A DNA stretch of 64,000 nucleotides, taken from NCBI GenBank assembly GCA_903632075.3, contig CAHIKZ030005495.1, forward strand, positions 334,501 through 398,500, read 5' to 3'. The DNA is from Acanthosepion pharaonis. Taxonomy: Eukaryota; Mollusca; Cephalopoda; Sepiida; Sepiidae. The first letter of the stretch is position 1, and every line of letters begins with the position of its first letter. Shown in pieces: positions 56,901 to 64,000 of this stretch. The notes beneath the pieces are model-generated. The model saw only the letters and a list, made by a program, of their open reading frames with translations. It had not been told where the DNA came from and made no database searches. Both the position numbers and the translations under genes were made by a program.

Positions 56901-56980
56901 GCTTTCTTGATCCTGTTGACATTGAACACTATAGAGTTTTGTTTAGGTAGGTTATGGGAGCTAAGTGTTTGTCTGTTATA
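53900..56980. repeat. Right orderly 110-bp array
   Basis: Near-perfect units with some disorder at 55470-55640 and 56190-56350. The final six units all carry CACATG and many carry GGGAGCTAAGTGG. The array stops abruptly after CTGTTATAGATGAG at about 56980. Confidence 0.92.
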
Positions 56981-57936
56981 GATGAGTTGTTTACCTTACA
57001 TCAACGTCCATTCCTACTATGTATCGATGTATTTAAATCGAATGTCTATTGAACTTATGTAATGATTAAAAGAAAATGCACAGAGTGTTGATAAATACAA
57101 AATAAATCTTTATATAATACAATATAATAGTACAGATGGATCAGGTGAGAGTTGAAGTTTCAAGAGTTCATGTGTAAAGGTCTTGGTGCATATGACAGAT
57201 AACAAGAAATAGACAAATTCCTGGATGAAGGATGTATGTATGCGAATGTATTAGTCGTTTGCTTACAATGTGGGTGAAGGAAGGTATGTTTACTTTGAAT
57301 CGTAGCAATGGATGCTTTAAAAATGGAGTAAGAAAGTTCGCAGATCGTAGCAGTTTCTAATCATATCAGTGCCATTTCATCAGAAAACTGTCTCTTTCTC
57401 CACCACGCCCAATCCATCACGCTGGCAGATTCTCATTGAGATAAGCACGCACTGTTCTCTTCTCTTCTATTAAATATAAACTCTTGATCTATTTCTATAC
57501 ATTCTGTTCAAATTTGAGGGTTATTTTAACAAGAATTGCCAAATGTCACTGGCCTGCGAAATGATGTCAAATTTTGGGGTACAACTTGTATATTTTTTTA
57601 ATTATTTTGTGTGTATATATGTATGCGTGGGTGCTTTTTTTTTCATAAAAGATTTTGACAGAATTCCTTTGATAGAGTTTAAAAGCCTTGGCGATGAATT
57701 AATTTCAACCTTCCATCCCCTTTTCTCACAGACGAAAAGTTGCTAGTGTCTTTTTATGGCAAATGTTAGGACAAAGTACATTCTTTCGTTCCACCAGTTC
57801 AGACCTTCACTGCTAAGACACATCATGCCATGTACAGGGGGTTCTCATCATCTTCATTCCCTTAGCATTTTGTTGGGAGGAAGTTACATCTAGATTGTTT
57901 CTTCCCGGTCAATACTACTTTCTGGAATTGTCTTTT
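56981..57936. other. Right flank of the satellite, unassigned
   Basis: Unique-looking sequence; ATAAATACAAAATAAATCTT and a pyrimidine-rich stretch near 57380-57480 loosely resemble LTR architecture, but no termini or target duplication are visible. A 67-codon frame at 57543 shows no domain. Confidence 0.35.
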
Positions 57937-58290
57937 TTAAGTATTTCACCCCAAGCAATGCGGGATGCCACGAGCACGCAAGGTGTTACAGAGTGTAGGA
58001 GCAAGAGTAAAGCGGCGTGATAGAGGAAAAGATGAAGAGAAGGCCGGGGAATAGATCTAGGCATCTGGAGATGTCGACTGACATTGCATTTGAATATTTG
58101 GAGATTATAGATACCAGGGAAGCAAGTCAGAGGAAGTAAGTTCCACAGACGGGAAGTGAGAGACATGAAGCTATTGGAGTAGAAGAGACGGCTACATTTA
58201 ACAGTTTCGACAGTGAAAGGGTGGGACCGAGATGCCAACCAAGTAGCACGTTTAAATTCATTCACTTTGGGAACTACTTAATGTATTTAT
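57937..58290 (-). pseudogene. Jockey/CR1-like retrotransposon 3' end, minus strand
   Basis: The minus-strand frame reads MNEFKRATWLASRSHPFTVE, TVKCSRLFYSNSFMSLTSRL, WNLLPLTCFPGIYNLQIFKC, NVSRHLQMP. This is the family C-terminus, closely matching 6900-7120 and still open here over about 115 codons. The 3' end on the plus strand is TATTTCACCCCAAGCAATGC with the complement of CACCTTGCGTGCTCG. It is 5' truncated before the HATRLAS/KRATWLAS block, with no polymerase domain. It is the youngest-looking of the Jockey-like fragments because its frame is intact. Confidence 0.85.
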
Positions 58291-58296
58291 AGAAAA

Positions 58297-58690
58297 GGGG
58301 CACCTCGACATTGTATAATGGTAAGAAAGCTTGTCTTCCTAGATTAGTTACGACTGAGTAGTGAGTTCGATCCTCACTGGTTGCCCCGTACTTTCGGCCT
58401 TGTGCCACATCTAAGCTGTGCTTAGAAAATCACTAAGTATTTGTTGAAGAGATAGAGGGAGGCGACGGTACGTCTGTGAGAGAGCGATATCAGGCATCCG
58501 TAAAATTACAATCTTAATCTCTTCAAATCTAGGATTAACTGTTATATATCCTCCCTAACTTTATAATCTGCACTTAATTCCTCCTCATTCAGTAACCCTA
58601 ACCCTAAAGCATAGGGAAACTACGTTACGGCGGCGGGAAAGTGTCTGAAACCGAGATACCTAGTCAGGACTGATAATATTGTAGATATTT
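58297..58690 (+). repeat. tRNA-derived SINE (family B)
   Basis: The head at 58297-58387 is tRNA-like: GGGGCA and TGCCCC can pair as an acceptor stem, TTGTATAATGGTAAG resembles an A box, and GTGAG-TTCGATC-CTCAC is a perfect T arm containing the B box. The body follows with CTTTCGGCCTTGTGCCACAT, CTAAGCTGTGCTTAG, GACGGTACGTCTGTGAGAG, ACGGCGGCGGGAAAGTGTCT and AGTCAGGACTG. Heads of the same family lie inverted at 61135-61365 and a tail lies at 31500-31640. Confidence 0.82.
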
Positions 58691-58860
58691 TTTGGATTTT
58701 CTCAAGAATCTCTAAATACCTACTAGGAGCAACATTCTGCTACGTAGAAATTTTTGAAATATTCAATGCATGGTCTAATATTTTATTTCTGTGTCCGTGT
58801 ATATTTTGCTGTGTTTCAAGGCAAGCCAACCTTTCCCATTTCAATGTTCACTTGACTTGA

Positions 58861-59400
58861 GAGGGATGACAAAACGTATGGTTATTAACAGGAGAGTCAA
58901 CTCAAGATGTAAGCTACGAATTGAAGACGTCCTGGTCAAACAAGTACAGAAATTTAACTATCCAGGAAGTGTTTTAACAGACGTAAACAAAGTATTAAGA
59001 AACAGAATGAAATTGAGAAACAAAGAAAACAGAGCTGAACTACTATGTAGCATAAATTCTCCTATATTAACGGATAATTTCCTCATCGATAAAGACGCAA
59101 CTTGGAGTAAAAGGTTCTACAGAAGGATGCTGAGATTACTACGAAAGGAGGATGTGAGTAACGAGGAGGTTTTAAGGAAAATTTAAACAAAAAGACACTT
59201 ATACATAGAATCAGAAAGAGACAGTTGAAATATTTGGAGCGCGTAAAGAGGAAAAAAGTCTTGGAGAATTTAACACTCATAGGGTATAGAAGGCAAGATA
59301 GGCAAAGGAAAACCTACCTAACGAAAATGTAAATGGGTGACAGACGAGAGATAGTAAGAAGAAAGAAATTCCGAATAAGTACAAAGACTAGAAGGCCAGT
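58861..59400 (+). pseudogene. RTE-like retrotransposon, C-terminal remnant with internal deletion
   Basis: The frame reads TKRMVINRRVNSRCKLRIED, VLVKQVQKFNYPGSVLTDVN, KVLRNRMKLRNKENRAELLC, SINSPIL..., then WSKRFYRRMLRLLRKEDVSN, EEVLRKI. After a stop, the DNA continues as RQLKYLERVKRKKVLENLTL and QRKTYLT. The blocks TK-MVI, KQVQKFNYLGS, WFYRRMLR, VSNEEVL, LENLTLTG are diagnostic of RTE-like proteins. Between YPGSVL and the next block the usual IAKDAFQKL region is shortened. Catalytic domains are absent. Confidence 0.85.
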
Positions 59401-59634
59401 TTTACACATCGGTCGCTAGTAATTTAAATTTTAAATTTAACGTACATGTATCTTCACTGTCCCCTCTTCATATATATATATATAATTCCATCAATAGTAA
59501 GATTATTTTAGTCTAAAGAAGACATTTTGAAGGACGAAACGTTTTGCATAGATCTTTTGGCATTTTGCCAATCAGAAACCAAAATATAATAAGTAATTTC
59601 AAGTACATTCGTATAGCAAGATTATAGTCTGAGT
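59401..59634. other. Unassigned; short (TA)n and a GACGAAACG word
   Basis: ATATATATATATA near 59470 and CTAAAGAAGACATTTTGAAG-GACGAAACGTTTTG near 59512-59547. The latter resembles the GAAGAAGG/CCGAAACGT junction of family F, but only this word survives. Confidence 0.35.
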
Positions 59635-59908
59635 GGAGTAAGGGATAACGGCTCGGATTGAGGAATCGGAGAGCCGAGTTCGAATCCCAGTCGAATCCAT
59701 TACATTCACTTACGTGCTAATACCCTTGGGAAAGGTATGAATCCTCTTCTCCTGAACCCCACCCACCCAACTACGGGTTCTATAGCATTGGATGGCAACT
59801 GTTCTACTACAGGAATGGCAACCTACTACTAATTAAAATTTGCCTTGTCAGTCATGAATCAAAAGTTACATGATCGCCTAAGCGTATGTCACACATGACA
59901 CATAAATG
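59635..59908 (+). repeat. tRNA-derived SINE (family A)
   Basis: GGAGTAAGGGATAACGGCTC (A-box region), GAGCCGAGTTCGAATCCCAG (intact B box GTTCGAATCC), CCCTTGGGAAAGGTATGAAT, GCATTGGATGGCAACT, GGAATGGCAACCTACTACT, TGCCTTGTCAGTCATGAATC, ACATGATCGCCTAAGCG. The tail hairpin is degraded. Confidence 0.88.
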
Positions 59909-60429
59909 AGTACCACAGATTTGATTATCAGTTGCCTGACCTTAACCAGTTGGGCGTGGCTTCTGGCGGCTTTGTAACTCATAGTGACGGAGCATCATGG
60001 CCGGGTTTTTCTTTTCTTTTCTTTTTTTAAAGGTGAGGTAACCAAGACAATGTGGAAATCATATCTACATACTTGTGACTTAAGGTATTTATTTCTGGGA
60101 TACATCTGGGCTGCTTTCAACAAAACTTGTCACCGTATTGTTCACATTTGGCTGTGATGCATGTGCTTGATATGCCCCTATCCAATAGGGTGCCATTGTC
60201 ACTAATTTGTTATTCGGATTGATTGGAAATGTTTCCGATAGACTCATTGAAGGAATTCCTGGTAGCCCATGCCTTAAAGAAATACAAAAAAATTGTACTC
60301 ACAAGTACAGCTCACAAATTACGAAGGGTTTTAACTATGCAAAATGAGTGGAAGATGTCAAGAAGACATTTCTGACTTTAGGTCTCTGGTTGGAACCTGG
60401 AAGGAATGTGTATACAAGAAAAATCAAAG
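59909..60429. other. Unassigned; possibly a non-LTR element before an (AAT)n tail
   Basis: No recognisable protein block, but the segment ends in a pure (AAT)n run like the RTE-like fragment at 38.15 kb, so an unrelated or very old non-LTR 3' end is possible. Confidence 0.3.
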
Positions 60430-60457
60430 AAAATAATAATAATAATAATAATAATAA
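60430..60457. repeat. (AAT)n microsatellite
   Basis: A pure AAT/ATA run. Confidence 0.9.
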
Positions 60458-60654
60458 TGGTACCACATGCATGGTAGGACGATGAAAAGAGAGTCTATGA
60501 AATAAGTAAGAAATGTTAAAATTGAAAGAAAGAATGAGTTAAAATGAAAAGATAAATCTCAAATATATAATAAGATTTTCTCTTCTGACAACTGCAAGGA
60601 AAGCAAGATACAATATTAATGTGAAACAAGAAAAGCAGGTGAAAAGAAAGAAGA

Positions 60655-61110
60655 TTCATGACGATGATGATGATGATGGATGTGCGGTGGTTGTGCTTGT
60701 GTTGTTCCAAATGGATCTAGTACAAATGATGATGTTGATGACAGTGGGCGTGATGGTGGTTGTTCTGTGATTCTTAATAATTCTAATAATTATGATGATG
60801 ATTATGATATTAATAATGTTGGTTTTAATAGTGGTGTCAGGGTTTATCATTGAAGTGTTGGTGGTTAGGATGGTAGTGGCTCTAGTGGTGGTAGTTGGGA
60901 TGGTGGTGGTAGTAGTTATGATGTGGTAGGGGTAGTAAGATATTGTTGGTGGAGTTGGTCATATTCATCATGATAATGGTTGATAATGGTACTAGTCTAG
61001 TAGAGTGGTGGTTAAGGTCGTTTTGGTGGTGATTTGTATCAGGATTGTAGTGCTAATGGTGGTGGCGGTGGCGGTAGGTAAGGGCGTGGTGGCGACCAAG
61101 ATGCTATCTC
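60655..61110. repeat. Degenerate GAT/GGT trinucleotide-rich region
   Basis: GATGATGATGATG passing into GGTGGTAGTGG-type sequence, strongly G/T-biased with no open frame of note. Confidence 0.8.
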
Positions 61111-61134
61111 TTGTTATGGTAATTTTCTAAGCCT

Positions 61135-61225
61135 AACTTGTGATACAAGTTCGAGAGGATCGAACTCATTATTCAGACGGGACTGATCTAGCGATAAGGC
61201 TTGTTAAACATTACACCACGCCGAA
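61135..61225 (-). repeat. SINE family B head, minus strand (truncated)
   Basis: The complement contains GAGTTCGATCCTCTCG (B box) with TAAGCCTTATCGCTAGATCA upstream, matching the head at 61230-61365. Confidence 0.65.
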
Positions 61226-61229
61226 GTTC

Positions 61230-61365
61230 CCACAAATGTTTTTCTAAGGGTAGCTTAGATGTAACACAAGGCCGAAAGTGTGAAGTACCCAGTGAGGATC
61301 GAACTCACTAATCAGTCATAATTGATCTAGCGAGACACGCTTGCTGACAATTACACCATGCCGAA
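61230..61365 (-). repeat. SINE family B head, minus strand
   Basis: The complement reads GGCATGGTGTAATTGTCAGC (A-box region), GTCTCGCTAGATCA, TAGTGAGTTCGATCCTCACT (intact B box and T arm), CACTTTCGGCCTTGTGTTAC, ATCTAAGCTACCCTTAGAAA. It is truncated after the head, like the neighbouring copy. Confidence 0.8.
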
Positions 61366-61464
61366 TGGAATCTGTTCTCGTGTTGCTGCCGATGATTTTA
61401 GCTGTAATCACGGTGGGGAGGAGGTAGATTATGGTGCTAGTTGTTACGTTATTAATCGTGGTTG

Positions 61465-62004
61465 CTAATGGATAGCGGCTCTAATTGAGGAATCGGAGAG
61501 CCGAGTTCGAATTTCAGCCGAATCCATTAATTCATTTACGTGCTAATACCGTTGGGAAAGTGTTGAAACTTGACTAATGCATGGAATAATAATGCAACAC
61601 AAAATGTACTTAGAACAAAATGTATTGAAACAAGAAAGTGTACACAATATTTACATATAGTCTTTTGTATATTCCTGGTAAGACCGTTCCTGGAGAATGT
61701 GTTGACTGAGTCGCAGTCGGGCAGAGTCTCGGGTTAAATCTCTTGATTCCTCCCTCTCTTCCCGGTACCAACCATATTTATATGGTCAGTACTCCACTAT
61801 GCAAATTAGGTGAAAGTATGAATCCTTTTCTTCTCCATCCATCTATGGATAAATAGCAGGACAGACCGGGTCCTTTAGATGGCAACTGGTCTACCGCAGA
61901 AGGAAATGGAAACCTTTTGCAGGAAAAAAAATCTGCCTCGTCAGTCATGTATCAAAAGACATATGATTGCATAAGCATGTATCACGCATGGCACATAACT
62001 GACT
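61465..62004 (+). repeat. tRNA-derived SINE (family A) split by an insertion
   Basis: Left part 61465-61560 runs from TAATGGATAGCGGCTC through GCCGAGTTCGAATTTCAGC to TTGGGAAAG. The right part resumes at 61812 GAAAGTATGAATCC and continues ATGGATAAATAGCAGGACAG, GATGGCAACTGGTCTACCGC, AATCTGCCTCGTCAGTCATG and ATCACGCATGGCAC. The SINE is otherwise full length. Confidence 0.88.
61561..61811. mobile_element. 251-bp insertion inside SINE A with GAAAG target duplication
   Basis: The inserted DNA begins TGTTGAAACTTGACTAATGC and ends CTATGCAAATTAGGT. GAAAG is found at 61556-61560 and 61812-61816, whereas intact SINEs have it once. A TGTTG start, 5-bp duplication and interior resembling family L suggest a small LTR-type or solo-LTR insertion, but the right end lacks the usual CA. 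Confidence 0.7.
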
Positions 62005-62144
62005 GAATGTCTTCATTTGATTGCTGTCATCTTTGCATACTAGGTTTGAATCTTCTTCATTCAACTGGTGAAGCGACCATTGCACGAAATCTCCTGCACA
62101 AATCTTTGCAAACTACTATTGAAACAGTCGAGAATTCACAGGCT

Positions 62145-62215
62145 ATGTGTAGTGTCCCATCAGAACATGGGCGATCACGACTCTCTACAACTTCCTATCC
62201 TTTGTAGTTCTTAGT
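62145..62215 (-). pseudogene. RTE-like extreme C-terminal scrap, minus strand
   Basis: The complement reads ACTACAAAGGATAGGAAGTT, GTAGAGAGTCGTGATCGCCC, ATG. This corresponds to TKDRKLWRVVIAHV of the RTE-like terminus. Confidence 0.5.
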
Positions 62216-62285
62216 GAGGTGTCTATTTACAATCCCTCAAAGTCCCTGTTCCGCCATAGATTTACAAAAACTTATCAGGTCTGAA

Positions 62286-62455
62286 GTCATAGATATCAGC
62301 TCAGATTGAGGAATCGGAGGGCAGAGGTCGTTACATTCACTTACACAAATACCCTTGGGAAAGCTATGAATCCATCTCTTCTAACCCCCCCACCCAAGCT
62401 ATGGGTAAATAGCAGGACAGACTGGGTTCTATAGCTTTGGATGGCAACCAATCTA
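62286..62455 (+). repeat. tRNA-derived SINE (family A), 3'-truncated
   Basis: TCAGCTCAGATTGAGGAATC, GGAGGGCAGAGGTCGTTACA (part of the B-box region deleted), CCCTTGGGAAAGCTATGAAT, CTATGGGTAAATAGCAGGAC, TTTGGATGGCAACC. It stops before the tail. Confidence 0.82.
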
Positions 62456-62496
62456 GAAGGACAACTCTGCGTTCAAAACCTACAGCTAGGCATGGT

Positions 62497-62813
62497 GGAG
62501 TAAAGGATAGTGGCTTGGATTGAGGAATCAGAGAGCCGAGTTTCAATTCCACTCAAATCCATTACATTCACTTACGTGTTAATACCTTTGGGAAAGGTAT
62601 GAATCGACTTCTTCTCTCCTCATGGGGGAGAAGAAGAGGATTCATGGGATGGGTAAATAGCAGAACAGACCGTGTTCTATAGCCTTGGATGGAAACTAGT
62701 CTACCGCGGAAAGAAATGGCAACCTACTGCGGGAAAAAATCTGCCTCGTCAGTCATGTATCGAAAGATACATGATCGCCTAAGCGTGTATCACGCATGGC
62801 ACGTAACTGACTG
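62497..62813 (+). repeat. tRNA-derived SINE (family A), best-preserved copy
   Basis: The head GGAGTAAAGGATAGTGGCTT and B-box region GCCGAGTTTCAATTCCACTC are followed by all body landmarks. The 3' part contains a perfect hairpin at 62753-62774: stem TCATGTATC, loop GAAA, stem GATACATGA. The end is ATGATCGCCTAAGCGTGTATC and ACGCATGGCACGTAACTG. A local inverted repeat of the GGGGGAGAAGAAGAGGATTC kind sits at 62610-62645. Promoter boxes are slightly decayed. Confidence 0.9.
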
Positions 62814-62815
62814 TT

Positions 62816-63300
62816 GGTGGTGGTGGCGGTTATAGCATTTACGGCTATTCGCGCTACGTTAGTTTGGTAATGGGGATTGGGATCATAATAGTGGTGGCGA
62901 TAGTTAAATCCGTGGTGATGGTGGCGGAGGTGTAGATCTTGATCGTAGTGGCAGTAATGATCTTGGTGGTGACTGGACTCATAAAGATTCTATTGACAAT
63001 CATGGTGGTAGTAGTGGCGACGTTAATTGTAATGACGATAAGAGTTGGGGGGGTATGATGGTGGTTATGATGGTAGTGGTACTGACCAAAGTGGTGTTGG
63101 TGAATATGGCGGTGATAGTGAGAGATCTGTTAGGTACTTCAGTTGTGACGATGCAGTAACACTTGTGCCGATGCCAGCGTAGGATATTATAGTGATGGCG
63201 GTGGTTAAATTCTTCATCATGGCGGTGATTTTCGAATTGTGGTATCACTGGCGACAGTTGCTATGATGGTTACGTCATGGCGGTTTTCATGATAGATATG
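62816..63300. repeat. Degenerate GGT/GAT-rich region
   Basis: Strong G/T bias with GGTGGTGGTGGCGG, GATGGTGG and similar trinucleotide-like words, like 60655-61110. The 82-codon minus-strand frame (His/Thr-rich) is a translation of this bias. Confidence 0.75.
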
Positions 63301-64000
63301 CTGGTGGTAGTGTTTGGGATCAGTTAATATGTTGATTGTTCGTAGAAATAGGACTATCGCAAAAAGTAAAAAAAAAATAAAATAAAACAATAAGATGCAA
63401 TTATTTGAAAAACTGCTGAGAAATCAATGATAATTTCTTTTAATTTCTAAAGATCGTGTGACGAAAGATTGGGAGAAGTTTGGAAAAATGGATTTCATGA
63501 AAACATTATTCTATTGAAATGGCGTCCAATAGTGAAGCACCCGTTATGAACTCAGTTTGAATTAAATTTCACTGCGGTTCTAATTAAATTATCTTTATTC
63601 GATTATTGTCTTTATTTTAATTGTCATTTTACTTTTTTTTTCTTAACGTATTTGCGAGATGCAGGAATTAGAGGGAATATTAATTAGGTCTTAATTGGTT
63701 TCTTTTTCTATTATCAGGCAATTTCTTCATAAACAGAGAAATAGAATAGGAAAAAAATTAGACGTTAGCAATTTCCTTAGAGTTTTTGGTGTGCGTGGAG
63801 TACTTTTAAAATTAAAATTATTTCACAAGAATTCATGTTTGAGTTTTTGAAATACAGAGGAAATTCTGCGTCTTGCTGGAAATATATATATTCTTTTCTG
63901 GAAATATTGCTAGTCTGTTTCGTCTTGAAATTTCTATCAAATATTGACTGCCGTCTGTTAATAAATTGCCCAAGTAGGTACCGTCATACGGATAGAAAGT
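63301..64000. other. AT-rich DNA, no feature recognised
   Basis: No gene, tRNA-like or repeat-family signal seen to the window end. Confidence 0.5.

Larger units (their letters stand above)
38805..56980. repeat. ~18-kb satellite block (110-bp unit plus ~62-bp unit)
   Basis: The main unit is 110 bp: at 56431, 56541, 56651, 56761 and 56871 the word GCTCTGTCTT recurs exactly 110 bases apart. The unit includes GGCTCTGTCTTGATTTTAG, TTTCAYATGTCAGCTTTC, TTGATCCTGTTGACATTGAA, CACTATAGACTTTTGTTTAG and GTAGGTTATGGGAGCTAAAT. The block is about 165 unit lengths long. 110 is not divisible by 3 and the frames seen (LWLCLDFSF and similar) are repeat translations. The ends are orderly; the core is chimeric. 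Confidence 0.95.

Noticed and set aside
38805..56980. Satellite as a CRISPR-like array or telomere (TTAGG words)
   Set aside because: No conserved-repeat plus unique-spacer structure exists; the spacers are the same repeat. TTAGG occurs only as part of longer words, not as a tandem TTAGG or TTAGGG run.
58604..58622. AACCCTAACCCTAAAGC as a telomeric repeat
   Set aside because: It has only two units inside SINE family B.
61230..61365. A functional tRNA gene on the minus strand
   Set aside because: The B box and T arm are good, but the sequence continues into a SINE body shared with other copies and lacks a proper tRNA 3' end.

Overview
The window looks like intergenic DNA from a large, AT-rich, repeat-dense animal genome. 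I found no intact host gene, rRNA gene, bona fide tRNA gene, CRISPR array or bacterial-type operon. Every recognisable coding signal is a broken piece of a mobile element: Penelope-like elements (reverse transcriptase plus GIY-YIG endonuclease), RTE-like and Jockey/CR1-like non-LTR retrotransposons, and one mariner/Tc1-like transposase pseudogene. Many (TA)n, (CA)n, (AAT)n and (TTTC)n tracts, tRNA-derived SINEs and Penelope-like debris together suggest a lophotrochozoan, most plausibly a cephalopod such as an octopus. That assignment is inference; no host gene confirms it.

Layout. 0-9.7 kb: dispersed-repeat debris, an RTE remnant running into a polypurine tract, SINE and solo-LTR copies, a fold-back element, a Jockey-like tail, a Penelope-like 3' segment with embedded (TA)n, and a transposase pseudogene fused to a second Jockey-like tail. 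9.7-15.5 kb: an AT-rich minisatellite with a 236-bp higher-order period, a candidate pogo-like element (10.9-12.7 kb) holding a fold-back element and a perfect 50-bp palindrome, a solo LTR, and TA-rich DNA. 15.9-22 kb: a 5'-truncated Penelope-like element (minus strand) with a duplicated 3' region, then further fragments. 22.4-24.3 kb: a 26-bp minisatellite with a 104-bp higher-order repeat, duplicated with its flanks. 25-31 kb: a 114-bp imperfect palindrome, long polypurine DNA and a (TTTC)n compound array. 31-38.5 kb: a GC-rich hairpin cluster, a fold-back element with 89-bp arms, RTE remnants, a solo LTR with a 5-bp target duplication, a 1.2-kb polypyrimidine tract flanked by duplicated segments, and another RTE tail.

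38.8-57.0 kb is one satellite block of about 18 kb. Its two ends are orderly arrays of a 110-bp unit. Its core (about 43.4-53.9 kb) mixes that unit with a second family of about 62 bp in irregular chimeric order; the two units share the 14-mer TTAGGTAGGTTATG. 57.9-63.3 kb is a SINE/LINE graveyard with degenerate GGT/GAT-rich DNA, including a SINE split by a 251-bp insertion with a 5-bp target duplication.

There is no pathway or operon to describe. The content is explained by retrotransposition (RTE-like, Jockey-like and Penelope-like machinery, with SINEs presumably mobilised in trans), DNA transposition, LTR recombination leaving solo LTRs, and local tandem amplification. The items most worth a second look are the two-family satellite, the fold-back family with co-evolving arms, the SINE whose tail contains a GAAA-loop hairpin and resembles the RTE end, and the perfect palindromes.
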